Shown here in pieces: positions 8,382-17,266 of a stretch of DNA of 64,000 bases. Source of the DNA: Antarcticimicrobium luteum. GTDB lineage: Bacteria > Pseudomonadota > Alphaproteobacteria > Rhodobacterales > Rhodobacteraceae. The notes beneath the pieces were generated by a model. The model saw nothing but the letters and a program-made list of their open reading frames with translations, was not told the DNA's origin and made no database searches. The stretch's first letter is position 1, and each line of letters starts with the position of its first letter. The translations under genes were made by a program, and so were the position numbers. Location of the stretch: the NCBI RefSeq assembly GCF_004358185.1, contig NZ_SMUV01000055.1, forward strand, positions 19,438 through 83,437, given 5' to 3'.

Positions 8382-9635
8382 CTAATGCGCGATGCCGGAT
8401 GCCGCGCCCTCGTCGATCAGGTGGCCGCCGGCAAAGCGGGCCTTGTCGAAGGGGCGGGAGATTTCGTGGTGCGCGCCGGTGGCGAGCAGATGGGCAAAAA
8501 GGTAACCGCCCGCCGGAATCGCCTTGAACCCGCCGGTGCCCCAGCCGCAGTTGACGTAAAGCCCCTCGACCTCCGATGGCCCGATGATGGGGGAGCTGTC
8601 GGGGGTGACATCGACGATCCCGGCCCAGTGGCGCAACAGCTTCACCTTGGCCAGCATCGGCGCCATCTCGATCAGGCCGCCCAGCACATCCTCCTGCACC
8701 GGCAGGTTGCCGCGCTGTCCGTAAGAGGGGATGCGGTCGAGTCCGCCGCCGATCACCAGCCCGCCCTTGTCCGACTGGCTGAAATAGGTGCCATAGGCGG
8801 GAGAGAAGGCGACGGTGTCGATCACCGGCTTCAGCGGTTCGGAGACGAAGGCCTGCAGCGCGTAGGACTGGATCGGCAATGTGTAGCCCGCCAGTTTCGC
8901 CAGCACCGAGGAATGGCCCGCCACCGCCGCGCCGATGCGATCCGCGCGGACCTCTCCCCTGGTGGTGGCGACACCCACGGCGCGGCCGGCCTCGGTGATC
9001 ACATCCGTCACCTCGCAGTTCTGGATGATGTCGACGCCGAGCTGGTCGGCGCCGCGCGCCAGACCCCAGGCCACCGCATCGTGGCGCGCGGTCCCCGCAC
9101 GGCCCTGCCAGGTGGCGCCGTGGATCGGGTAGCGGGCGTCGGGGGCGAAGTTCAGCAGCGGCGCGCGCTTGCGGACCTGATCGGCGTTCAGAAGCTCGGC
9201 ATCGGTGCCGTTGAGCTGCATCGCGTTGACCTGGCGGGCGGCCATTTCCATCTCCGGCTCGGAATGGGCCAGCACCAGCATTCCGCGCTGCGAGAACATG
9301 ATGTTGAAGTTCAGCTCGCGCGACAGGGTTTCGTAGAGTCTGACCGACAGATCGTACAGTGCCGTGCTGGCCGGATAGTAGTAGTTCGAGCGGATCACCG
9401 TGGTGTTGCGCCCGGTGTTGCCGCCGCCGAGCCAGCCCTTTTCCAGCACCGCCACATTGGTCACGCCGTGATTTTTCGCCAGGTAATAGGCGGTGGCCAG
9501 CCCGTGTCCGCCGCCGCCGATGACGATCACGTCATAGCGCGGTTTCGGATCGGGCATGTGCCAGGCCGGGGCCCAGCCGCGATGGCCGCGCAGCCCCTCG
9601 CGCAGCAGGGTCAGGGCGGAATATCGCTTGCTCAT
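8382..9635 (-). CDS. soxB: Sarcosine oxidase subunit beta (catalytic flavoprotein)
   Basis: The protein of 417 residues starts at ATG 9635 (MSKRYSALTLLREGL); the longer reading frame upstream crosses the promoter region and is rejected. The dinucleotide-binding motif VIGGGGHGLATAY lies at about residues 38-50. His172 in the sequence PIHGATWQGRAGTARHD matches the histidine that carries covalent FMN in characterised beta subunits. This subunit oxidises sarcosine to the imine; electrons pass from FAD to FMN to O2. First gene of soxBDAG, divergent from a TetR-type regulator that is the obvious candidate to control it. No glyA, folD or purU gene accompanies the operon here. Confidence 0.95.
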   Translation of the reverse strand: MSKRYSALTLLREGLRGHRGWAPAWHMPDPKPRYDVIVIGGGGHGLATAYYLAKNHGVTNVAVLEKGWLGGGNTGRNTTVIRSNYYYPASTALYDLSVRLYETLSRELNFNIMFSQRGMLVLAHSEPEMEMAARQVNAMQLNGTDAELLNADQVRKRAPLLNFAPDARYPIHGATWQGRAGTARHDAVAWGLARGADQLGVDIIQNCEVTDVITEAGRAVGVATTRGEVRADRIGAAVAGHSSVLAKLAGYTLPIQSYALQAFVSEPLKPVIDTVAFSPAYGTYFSQSDKGGLVIGGGLDRIPSYGQRGNLPVQEDVLGGLIEMAPMLAKVKLLRHWAGIVDVTPDSSPIIGPSEVEGLYVNCGWGTGGFKAIPAGGYLFAHLLATGAHHEISRPFDKARFAGGHLIDEGAASGIAH

Positions 9636-9741
9636 GGTGTCCCCGTGGTCGCCCGGTCGAGTCTCTCCCGATCCGGGTTGAGCATAGGCGGGTGCTCGAT
9701 TACGTTCAACTGTGTACATAATTGCGAGAAAAAGGGGGGGC
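9636..9741. promoter_or_regulatory. soxB / tetR divergent control region
   Basis: About 106 bases separate soxB from the regulator. The region contains a short dyad GAGCA (9680-9684) / TGCTC (9693-9697) and a TGTACA palindrome (9713-9718) close to the regulator start. Either could be part of a TetR operator; neither is strong enough to name. Confidence 0.35.
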
Positions 9742-10389
9742 GTGGTGAGCGACGGCGGCAGGAAACGCGGGCGGGGGCCCGGGCGCACCACGCGGGAGGA
9801 CTGGCTGCGGGTGGCGCTGGAGGTGCTGGTCACGGACGGGATCGACGGGGTGCGGGTGCTGGATCTGGCGCGCAAGCTCGATTGCGCGCGCTCCAGTTTC
9901 TACTGGTATTTCGAGAATCGCGATGCGCTGCTCGACGCGCTGCTTGCGCATTGGCAGTCGACCAACACGCGGGCGTTGGTGGAGAGCGCCGGGGCCCCGG
10001 CGGAGACGATAAATTTCGCGGTGGCGCATCTGATGGCGCGCTGGGTGGGGCCGGGGCAATTCGACACCCCGCTGGATCTGGCGGTGCGCGACTGGTCGCG
10101 GCGGTCGGCGCGGGTGCGGCGGGCGGTGCAGGCCTCGGATGCGGCGCGGATCGCGGCGATTGCGGGGATGTTCGCGCGGTTCGGCTATCCGGCGGCGGAG
10201 GCGGAGGTGCGCGGCCAGATCCTGTATTTCCATCAGTTCGGATATGACGCGCTGGACCGGCGCGAGGATTGGCAGACGCGGCTGAGCCGGAGCCGGGATT
10301 ACCTTTATTGCCTGACCGGCGTGGTGCCAAAAGCCGAAGAGGTGGCGGCGTTGAACGATGAGGTCAGGGCGGCGTTGCAGGGACGGTGA
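9742..10389 (+). CDS. TetR family transcriptional regulator
   Basis: The protein is 215 residues from GTG 9742; GTG 9745 is equally possible and the upstream GTG 9712 less so, because a G-rich Shine-Dalgarno (9734-9740) sits just before 9742/9745. The N-terminal helix-turn-helix is clear (DWLRVALEVLVTDGIDGVRV, then DCARSSFYWYFENRDALLDA, ending in the canonical FYWYF recognition-helix pattern). The C-terminal ligand domain is not assignable to a known inducer. Divergent placement next to soxBDAG suggests it represses sarcosine oxidase, probably sensing a methylamine-pathway compound; this is inference from position only. Confidence 0.85.
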   Translation: MVSDGGRKRGRGPGRTTREDWLRVALEVLVTDGIDGVRVLDLARKLDCARSSFYWYFENRDALLDALLAHWQSTNTRALVESAGAPAETINFAVAHLMARWVGPGQFDTPLDLAVRDWSRRSARVRRAVQASDAARIAAIAGMFARFGYPAAEAEVRGQILYFHQFGYDALDRREDWQTRLSRSRDYLYCLTGVVPKAEEVAALNDEVRAALQGR

Positions 10390-10394
10390 AGTCC

Positions 10395-10466
10395 GGCGCT
10401 AGCGCGTCTCTCGGCGATTGCATGCAATGCACGAGAGGCGCCCTGCGGCCTTGTTCCGCGCAGGGG
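10395..10466. repeat. Palindromic intergenic repeat, copy 2 (short form, 72 bp)
   Basis: This is the second copy of the element at 4674-4780 and again lies between convergent genes (the TetR gene and the ABC permease). Outer arms GCGTCTCTCG / CGAGAGGCGC surround the perfect 12-bp palindrome ATTGCATGCAAT; the tail CCCTGCGGCCTTGTTCCGCG matches copy 1 with few changes. It lacks the 34-base internal segment found in copy 1. Confidence 0.75.
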
Positions 10467-10515
10467 TCTTATACCCATAGCCAGTGCCCGCCCGTGGTGC
10501 AGGGCGGGGCGTCGC

Positions 10516-11670
10516 TCAGCTCTCGTAGGGGTCCAGCGAATCCCGCAGCCCGTCGCCGAGGAAGTTGAAGGCCAGCACCACCACGATGATCGGCAGCATC
10601 GGGATCGCGGTCCAGGGATAGATCTCGATCGAGGCGAGGTTCTGGGCGTCGTTCAGCATCACCCCCCAGCTCACCGCCGGCGCCCGCAGCCCGAGCCCGA
10701 GGAAGGACAGCGCGGTTTCCCCCAGGATCATCGCCGGGATCGACAGCGTCGCCGAGGCGATCAGGTGCGACATGAAGTTGGGCAGCAGGTGCTTGCGGAT
10801 CACCCGGCCGGAGCTGGCCCCCATCATTTCGGCCGCGCGGACATATTCCTCTTCTCTCAGCGACAGGAATTTGGCCCGTACCGAACGGGCCAGCCCCGGC
10901 CAGTCGAGAATGCCGAGGATCACCGAGATGATGAAGAACACCGCGACCGGCCCCCAGTTCGACGGCACCGCCGCCGACAGCGCCAGCCAGAGCGGCAGTT
11001 CGGGCAGAGAGCGCAGAATCTCGATCACCCGGTTGATCACCCAGTCGATCCGCCCCCCGAAATAGCCCGCGACAGAGCCGAAGCTGATGCCCAGCACGAA
11101 GGAGACGGTGATGCCGATCAGACCCACGGTCAGCGACAGTTGCGCGCCATAGAGGATGCGGCTGAACACGTCACGCCCCAGGCGGTCGGCCCCCCAGAGG
11201 AACAGCGTCGCCCCCTCCGGCGCGCAAAACAGATGCGTGTCGCTCTCGATCAGCCCGGCCAGCCGATAGCTGCCGCCGGCACAGAAGAACTCCAGCGGCA
11301 TCGGGCGGGTTTCGTCGGCCAGGAATTTCCACTGAAAGGTTTCCAGATCCGCCTCGGCCACGATGGGATAGACGAAGGGGCCGATAAAGGCGCCCTCGTG
11401 AAAGAAATTCACGCTCTGCGGCGGCGCATAGAGATGCTCGGACAGCCGCTCGTTCGGGGTATAGGGCGCGATGAACCCGGCAAAGGGCAGCATCAGGTAG
11501 CTGAGCAGCAGGAAGATGCCGGAATAGAGCCCCAGTTTGTGCTGGCGGAACTTGCGCCAGATCAGCAGCCAGTTGGGCGCGTCGAGATCGCGCCGCTCGA
11601 GCTGCTGGATGCTGGCCTGCGGATCATAGGGGGCGTCGTCGACATAGCGTCCGTCGGGGAGTTGGGTCAT
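10516..11670 (-). CDS. ABC transporter permease, DppC/OppC type
   Basis: The protein of 384 residues starts at ATG 11670 and overlaps the preceding permease gene by 4 bases. An N-terminal helix (about residues 45-65) is followed by an unusually long periplasmic segment of about 120 residues and then the binding-protein-dependent transport domain with the EAA loop (EEEYVRAAEMMGASSGRVIR). Last gene of a leftward ATPase / binding-protein / permease / permease operon. The long insert between helices 1 and 2 resembles YejE-like and other large-substrate permeases of the peptide/opine/nickel family. Substrate unknown. Confidence 0.88.
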   Translation of the reverse strand: MTQLPDGRYVDDAPYDPQASIQQLERRDLDAPNWLLIWRKFRQHKLGLYSGIFLLLSYLMLPFAGFIAPYTPNERLSEHLYAPPQSVNFFHEGAFIGPFVYPIVAEADLETFQWKFLADETRPMPLEFFCAGGSYRLAGLIESDTHLFCAPEGATLFLWGADRLGRDVFSRILYGAQLSLTVGLIGITVSFVLGISFGSVAGYFGGRIDWVINRVIEILRSLPELPLWLALSAAVPSNWGPVAVFFIISVILGILDWPGLARSVRAKFLSLREEEYVRAAEMMGASSGRVIRKHLLPNFMSHLIASATLSIPAMILGETALSFLGLGLRAPAVSWGVMLNDAQNLASIEIYPWTAIPMLPIIVVVLAFNFLGDGLRDSLDPYES

Positions 11671-12695
11671 GCGTCGCGCCCCTCGTATCGGATGCGCGGA
11701 TCGAGCAGGACCAGCAGCACGTCGGAAATCATCGTGCCCATCAGTGTCAGCAGGGCGACGAACATCAGCACGAAGGCGGACAGGAACTGGTCCTGGGTTT
11801 TCAGCGCGGTCAGCAGCGTCGGGCCGATGGTCTGCAGCCCCAGCACCACCGAGACCAGGACCGAGCCCGAGACCATCGCCGGCAGCAGGTTGCCGATGTC
11901 GGCGACGAACGGGTTGAAGGCCACCCGCAGCGGGTATTTCGCCAGCATCCGGCTGGGGCTCATGCCCTTGGCGATGGCGGTCTCGACATAGGGTTTGCCC
12001 AGCTCGTCCAGCATGTTGGCGCGCAGCCGCTGCATCATCGCCGAGGCGCCCGAGGTGCCGATGACAAAGGTCGGCACGATCAGGTGGATCAGGATCGACC
12101 TGGCCTTGTCCCAGCCCATCGGCTGCCCCTCGTAGGCGGGGTCCATCAGCCCGCCGATCGGCAGGTTGAAATACTTGTGCCCGTAATAGAACAGGATCAG
12201 CGCCAGCAGGAAGTTCGGCGTGGCCAGCCCCAGATACCCGACGAAGGCCGAGGTGTAATCGATCCAGGTTTTCGATTTGGCCGCCGCCAGAACCCCCAGC
12301 GGCAACGCCACTATATAGACGAAGAGCACGGCGGCGAGGTTGACCAGCACGGTCAGCCACAGGCTTTCGCCGACGATTTCGGACACCGGCTGGTCAAATT
12401 CGAAGGACCAACCGAAATTGCCCTGGATCAGGCCGGAAAACCCGTTGGGGCCGGGCATGAAGCCGACCCAGATCATGTATTGTTCCCAAAGCGCGCGGTC
12501 GAGCGCGTATTCCTTGCGCAGGAACTCCGCCTTGGCGACGCCGGCCTCCTGGCCGCTGGCCCGCAGCTCGGCGATCTGGTTGCTGAGGTAATCGCCCGGC
12601 GGCAGGTTGATGATCACGAACACCAGCACCGAGACCACCAGCAGGGTCAACAGCATGGTGGCAAACCGATAGATCGCATAGCGCAGGATAAGCAT
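11667..12695 (-). CDS. ABC transporter permease, DppB/OppB type
   Basis: The inner-membrane permease of 342 residues begins with the usual single helix (MLILRYAIYRFATMLLTLLV). It continues with a short periplasmic segment containing a LDRALWEQYMIWVG stretch and four to five further helices, with the EAA-like loop MLDELGKPYVETAIAKGMSP near residue 235. It pairs with the DppC-type permease downstream (4-base overlap) to form the translocation pore. It follows the binding-protein gene by 12 bases. Confidence 0.9.
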   Translation of the reverse strand: MLILRYAIYRFATMLLTLLVVSVLVFVIINLPPGDYLSNQIAELRASGQEAGVAKAEFLRKEYALDRALWEQYMIWVGFMPGPNGFSGLIQGNFGWSFEFDQPVSEIVGESLWLTVLVNLAAVLFVYIVALPLGVLAAAKSKTWIDYTSAFVGYLGLATPNFLLALILFYYGHKYFNLPIGGLMDPAYEGQPMGWDKARSILIHLIVPTFVIGTSGASAMMQRLRANMLDELGKPYVETAIAKGMSPSRMLAKYPLRVAFNPFVADIGNLLPAMVSGSVLVSVVLGLQTIGPTLLTALKTQDQFLSAFVLMFVALLTLMGTMISDVLLVLLDPRIRYEGRDA

Positions 12696-12707
12696 TCGCC
12701 GCCCTCG

Positions 12708-14633
12708 TCAGCCGCCGTCGGCGAAAAAGAATTCATCCGGCCGGTGGATGCCGAAATGTGCCCCCGGATCCCAGGCCCAGAGGCCCTTTTCCGGGACGTT
12801 GCGCAGCCGTTTGCTCACCACGATGGGCTGCGGTGCCTCGGCCAGAATACCGATGCCATAGACCTGCTCGGCATGGATTTCCAGCATCTCGCGCCAGGCT
12901 GCGCTGCGCTCTTCGTCGGTGCTGGCCTGTTCCCAGTCATGCGCCAGTTCCATCAGCCGTTGCGCCGGTTCCATGTCGGGCGGCTCGCCCGCCTCGCCGC
13001 CGGTCTGGTAGTATTGGCCCCATTTCGGCCAGGCCAGAAACTCCTGCTGCCGCGGCGCCAGATAGTCGGGCGAGGTATAGGGCTGCGGGATGCCATTGTC
13101 CCAGCCATACCAGACCGAGGCCATCGAGGTGCCGGCGAAGACCCGATTGCGCAGGATGTCGCGGTCGAGCGGGCGCATCACCAGCTTGACCCCGATTTCG
13201 CGCCAGGTATCGGTGATGATCTGCAGCGCGTTCTCGACCTCCTGCCGCTCGCCGGCGGTTTCGATCACCAGCTCCATCCGGCGCCCGTCGGGCAGCAGGC
13301 GGGTTCCGTCGCCCTGGCGCTGGTCGAGCCCGGCGGCGTCCAGCAGCGCGTTGGCCTGATCGGGATCATAGGCGGCCCAGGCCGCGCGCAGCGCCTCGTC
13401 GAAGAACGGGCTGTTCGGCAGCACCGTCATCGCGCCGGGTTTGGCCAGCTTGAAATAGAGCGCGCGGTTGATCGTGCCGCGGTCGATGCCCAGCGACAGC
13501 GCCCGGCGCACCCGGACGTCGCGCAGCACCGCGCGCCAGACCGGATCGTTGTAATTCAGGTTGGGATAGATGGCGATCTGCGACGCCACGCCGGTGGGCC
13601 AGAGCAGCGTGCGGTAGGTGCCGCCATCGGCCTCGCCCTTGCGCAGGATCGAGATGTCGCGGAAATCCAGACCGCGGCCCTGCAGATCGGCCTCGCCGGC
13701 GTTGGCCTTGGCCGCGACCAGGCCGCCGGCGACGATCTCCATCTCGACCACGTCGATATAGGGCAGCTGCACGCCGTTGGCGTCGATGCGGTGATAGAAC
13801 GGGTTGCGCACGAACAGGTGGCGGATCTTCTTGCCCGAGGTGGCGTTCATCCAGGGGTGCAGGGTGGGCAGCGCGCTGTTGTCGAACTTGTACATATTGT
13901 CGAGCTTGTTGTGCAGCGCGGCCCAGCTTTTCACCCGGGCGTCCTTGACCGCTTCTTTCAGCGTTTTGGGGTCGGCGTATTTCACATGATATTGTTTCAG
14001 GAAATGCGCCGGCCGGAAAATGAACGGCGGCCGCGCCTGGGCCAGCGTCTGCAGGAAACTTGGGTTGGGCGCGCTCCACCGGAAAACCACTGTGGTCTCG
14101 TCGGGGAAGCTGACCTGCGGCAGCTGGCCTTCCACGCGCAGGAAATCGGGCGGACCGGCGGGGCTGAGCGCGGAGTTGTTGGCGACGTCGTCCCACCAAT
14201 AGGCGAAATCGGCCGAGGTGAAGGGGGCGCCGTCCGACCATTTGTGCCCAGGGCGCAGATGCAGGGTAAAGGTGCGGTTGCCTTCGTTCTCGAAGCTTTC
14301 CAGCAGGTCCGGGGCAAGGTTGTAATTCTCGTCATACCCCACCAGCCGGGCATAGCCGTAGACCACCATCTGGCGGATGTCCTTGCTGCGCGTGACCATG
14401 GTGCGCAGGGTGCCGCCGGGGGTTCCCAGCGCGCGGCCCCTTGCCTCCAGGTCCACCACCAGCGGCGTTTGCGGGATCCGCTCTTGGACCGGGGGCAGAT
14501 CGCCGGCGGTGACCTCCTCCTGCCAGAAGACGCTTTCCTGCAAGGGGGGCAGGGCGGCGGCGGCCAGCGGGACCAGCGCGGCGGCCAGCGCGGCGGCAGA
14601 GAACAGGACGAACCTGCGGGGGCAGTCAAACAT
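12708..14633 (-). CDS. ABC transporter substrate-binding protein, peptide/opine class
   Basis: This periplasmic family-5 solute-binding protein of 641 residues has a signal peptide at the start ([27 protein letters not shown]). The mature part holds the cluster C fold: GTPGGTLRT, LLESFENEGNRTFTLHLRPG (the usual fitness-to-peptide-binding stretch), then WSDGAPFTSADFAYWWDD. Longer than DppA/OppA (about 530 residues) and closer in size to YejA-like proteins. Its start overlaps the ATPase gene by 8 bases. Likely substrates are oligopeptides, opines or glycosides; nothing in the sequence decides between them. Confidence 0.88.
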   Translation of the reverse strand: MFDCPRRFVLFSAAALAAALVPLAAAALPPLQESVFWQEEVTAGDLPPVQERIPQTPLVVDLEARGRALGTPGGTLRTMVTRSKDIRQMVVYGYARLVGYDENYNLAPDLLESFENEGNRTFTLHLRPGHKWSDGAPFTSADFAYWWDDVANNSALSPAGPPDFLRVEGQLPQVSFPDETTVVFRWSAPNPSFLQTLAQARPPFIFRPAHFLKQYHVKYADPKTLKEAVKDARVKSWAALHNKLDNMYKFDNSALPTLHPWMNATSGKKIRHLFVRNPFYHRIDANGVQLPYIDVVEMEIVAGGLVAAKANAGEADLQGRGLDFRDISILRKGEADGGTYRTLLWPTGVASQIAIYPNLNYNDPVWRAVLRDVRVRRALSLGIDRGTINRALYFKLAKPGAMTVLPNSPFFDEALRAAWAAYDPDQANALLDAAGLDQRQGDGTRLLPDGRRMELVIETAGERQEVENALQIITDTWREIGVKLVMRPLDRDILRNRVFAGTSMASVWYGWDNGIPQPYTSPDYLAPRQQEFLAWPKWGQYYQTGGEAGEPPDMEPAQRLMELAHDWEQASTDEERSAAWREMLEIHAEQVYGIGILAEAPQPIVVSKRLRNVPEKGLWAWDPGAHFGIHRPDEFFFADGG

Positions 14634-16398
14634 TGCAACGTACCTTGTGGCCGGGTTCCAATTCGGTAAGCGACGGTATCACGGTCTGGGAAAAACGAAA
14701 GGCGTCGGGCCAGCTCTCGGGGGCGCCGGCGCCGAGCGCGACCAGCTTCAGGTCGATGGGCCGGTCGATGTCCGGGGTTGGCTGGGCGGCGATCAGCGCC
14801 TTGGTATAGGGGTGTTTGGGGTTGTAGAACAGCGTATCGGGGGGGGCCTGTTCGACCACCAGACCCTGGCGCATCACCGCGACCTCGTCGGCGATGCGGG
14901 CGACCACCGCCAGATCGTGGCTGATGAACAGATAGGACAGGCCCATGCGGTCGCGGATGTCCTCGAGCAGCGTCAGGATCTGTTCCTGCACCGAGACATC
15001 CAGCGCCGAGGTCGGCTCGTCGCAGACGATCAGCGAGGGGTCGAGCATCATCGCCCGCGCGATCGACAGGCGCTGGCGCTGGCCGCCGGAAAAGGCATGC
15101 GGGTAACGTTGCAGCATGTCGCCGCTCAGCCCGACCTGTTGCAGCATCGCGGCGGCGCGGTCGCGCCGCTCGGCCCGGGTGCCGATGCCATGAATCTCGA
15201 GCGGTTCGGTGAGCGCGTCGAGCACCCGCATCCGCGGCGAGAGCGAGGAATAGGGATCCTGGAACACCATCTGCGCCTCGCGCTGGAAGGCGGTGCGCTG
15301 GGCGCGGGTCATGGCGTGCACCGTGACCGCGTCGCGGTTCGGATCGGGACGGAACAGAACCTCGCCCCCCGGATCGGGCGGTTCGGCCCCCAGCGCGATG
15401 CGCGCCGCCGTGGTCTTGCCCGAGCCGCTTTCGCCGACGATGGCGAGGGTCTTGCCGCGCGGCAGCTTCAGATCGATGCCGCGGCAGGCGTGGATCTGGA
15501 TGTCGGGTCGCCAGGCCGAGCCGGCGCGCATCGTATAGGTCTTGGAGACATGTTTCAGTTCGAGGATCAGATCCTCTTTGTCCAGCGGCGGGGCCGGCGA
15601 CGCCTCGGCCGGGATCGAGGGCGCGGCGTTGAACAGCTGTTTGGTATAGGGGTGCGCGGGCGCCCGCAGCACCGCCTCGGCGGCGCCGGACTCCATCACC
15701 GCGCCGCGATGCATCACAACCACCTGTTCGGCCATGTTGGCGACCACGCCAAGATCGTGGGTGACCAGGATCAGCCCCATGCCGGTTTCCCGCTGCAGAT
15801 CCTTGATCAGCCCCAGAACCTGCGCCTGGGTGGTCACGTCGAGCGCAGTCGTGGGTTCGTCCGCGATCAGCAGATCGGGCTTGGCCACCATCGCCATGGC
15901 GATCATCGCCCGCTGGCGCATACCGCCGGAGAGCTCGAACGGGTAGGAGCGGAAGGCGCGCTCGGGGTCGGGGAAGCCGACCCGTTCGAAGGTATCGAGC
16001 ACCTGGCGTTTGGCGTCGCTGTCCGAGGCGCCGCGATGCAGCCAGAGCACCTCGCTCACCTGGTTGCCGATCCGGTGCAGCGGCGAGAGCGAGCGCATCG
16101 GCTCCTGAAAGATCATCGAGACCTGGTTACCGCGCACATCGCGCATGCGCCGTTCGCTCAGCCCGGTCAGATCCAGCGTCTTGCCGCCGGTATGCAGGCT
16201 GATGCGGCCGCTGCGGATCTGCGCGACGCGCGGCAGGATTCGCAGTACGGCACGGCAGGTCACCGTCTTGCCCGATCCGGATTCGCCAACCAGCGCCAGC
16301 GTCTCGCCGGGGTTCAGCGCAAAGCTGACGTCGCGGACGACCGCCTCGCCCTTGCCAAAGCCGATGCTCAGATTCTCGACTGACAGCAGGGGGGGCAT
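14626..16398 (-). CDS. ABC transporter ATP-binding protein, fused DppD-DppF type
   Basis: The protein of 590 residues has two complete nucleotide-binding domains. Domain 1 (about 5-260) has Walker A GESGSGKT, signature LSGGMRQR and Walker [13 protein letters not shown]. Domain 2 (about 285-560) has [18 protein letters not shown] and [12 protein letters not shown]. After each comes the oligopeptide-transporter C-terminal extension ([20 protein letters not shown]). The fusion resembles YejF and GsiA. It is the first gene of the operon, which is unusual since the binding protein often leads. It energises import through the two downstream permeases. Confidence 0.93.
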   Translation of the reverse strand: MPPLLSVENLSIGFGKGEAVVRDVSFALNPGETLALVGESGSGKTVTCRAVLRILPRVAQIRSGRISLHTGGKTLDLTGLSERRMRDVRGNQVSMIFQEPMRSLSPLHRIGNQVSEVLWLHRGASDSDAKRQVLDTFERVGFPDPERAFRSYPFELSGGMRQRAMIAMAMVAKPDLLIADEPTTALDVTTQAQVLGLIKDLQRETGMGLILVTHDLGVVANMAEQVVVMHRGAVMESGAAEAVLRAPAHPYTKQLFNAAPSIPAEASPAPPLDKEDLILELKHVSKTYTMRAGSAWRPDIQIHACRGIDLKLPRGKTLAIVGESGSGKTTAARIALGAEPPDPGGEVLFRPDPNRDAVTVHAMTRAQRTAFQREAQMVFQDPYSSLSPRMRVLDALTEPLEIHGIGTRAERRDRAAAMLQQVGLSGDMLQRYPHAFSGGQRQRLSIARAMMLDPSLIVCDEPTSALDVSVQEQILTLLEDIRDRMGLSYLFISHDLAVVARIADEVAVMRQGLVVEQAPPDTLFYNPKHPYTKALIAAQPTPDIDRPIDLKLVALGAGAPESWPDAFRFSQTVIPSLTELEPGHKVRCNV

Positions 16399-16630
16399 TC
16401 AGCGCCGCCCGCCCGGATTATCTTTGTTCAGCCGCAATCTCTTACCCCCTGCAGGTGCCTTTGGCGTACCTTCGCGTGACGGCGGCCAACTAGTCAAACC
16501 CCAATTGCCGGTTTCGCCCGGCTGTCACCAATGCCCGCCGCCTGCGGGACACAGGATGACGATACCGGGCTACACATTGGGCCGCGCATTTGGCATGAGG
16601 GGGCAGTCATCGCCGCAAGGAGCCCCCCGG
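16399..16630. other. Intergenic region between ABC importer and methyltransferase
   Basis: This stretch of 232 bases between divergent starts has a short GCCGG / CCGGC hairpin near 16508-16523 and a good Shine-Dalgarno AAGGAG at 16618-16623. No tRNA, clear promoter pair or repeat was seen. Confidence 0.4.
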
Positions 16631-17116
16631 ATGAGCCGACTGGATGTTTTCATCGACCGCATGGTGTCGCAGCGCGCCTGCCTGGATTTCGCCATCGCCG
16701 AGACCGCCGCGCTGCCCGGGCCGGTGTTCGAGCTGGGCCTGGGCAACGGACGCACCTATCATCACCTGCGCGAAAAGGTGGCGGGACGCGACATCTACGT
16801 GTTCGAGCGCGCCATCGCCTCGCACCCCGATTCGACGCCGGACGAGGCCTTCGCCATTCTCGGCGATGTGATGGCGACGCTGCCGCAGACGCTGGCGCGC
16901 TTCGGCCCCACCGCCAGCCTGATCCATGCCGACCTGGGCGGGCATAACCTGGCCAAGAACGATGCCTTTGCCCGCAAGGTCTCGCCGCTGATCGAGCCTC
17001 TGCTGGCCAAGGGCGGGCTGATGGTCTCGTCGGACCGGATGTATTTCGATGCGCTGGAGGACCGGCCGCTGCCGCCGGGCGCGGTGCCGGGGCGCTGTTT
17101 CATCTATCGGAAATAG
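16631..17116 (+). CDS. Small class I SAM-dependent methyltransferase-like protein
   Basis: The protein is 161 residues from ATG 16631, preceded by AAGGAG with 7-base spacing. Motif I is readable as VFELGLGNGRTYHHLRE (about residues 34-50), followed by an acidic beta-2 strand (DIYVFERAI) and a motif near LIHADLGGHN that could be the post-I/II loop. It is short for a methyltransferase and has no obvious substrate domain. Single gene; the next gene starts 150 bases on. The target of methylation is unknown, and catalytic activity itself is not certain. Confidence 0.65.
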   Translation: MSRLDVFIDRMVSQRACLDFAIAETAALPGPVFELGLGNGRTYHHLREKVAGRDIYVFERAIASHPDSTPDEAFAILGDVMATLPQTLARFGPTASLIHADLGGHNLAKNDAFARKVSPLIEPLLAKGGLMVSSDRMYFDALEDRPLPPGAVPGRCFIYRK

Positions 17117-17266
17117 GCGGCAGAACGCCCGGCGCCGCATCGTCGTGCACCCTGTCGCCACCCCGGCGGCGCGCGCGCCCTTGCCGGATCGTCCCGGGGC
17201 CGGTTTAACGGAACTGTCACTCGCGCACGGTAGCCGGGGTGAGGACAGGACAAGGAGGCCGAGGCG

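Noticed and set aside
9636..9875. N-terminal extension of soxB
   Set aside because: It overlaps the divergent TetR gene and its promoter and is arginine-rich antisense sequence; SoxB begins at MSKRYSALTLL.
16399..16630. tRNA or small RNA in the gap after the ABC operon
   Set aside because: No cloverleaf, T-loop GGTTCRA or CCA end could be found on either strand.
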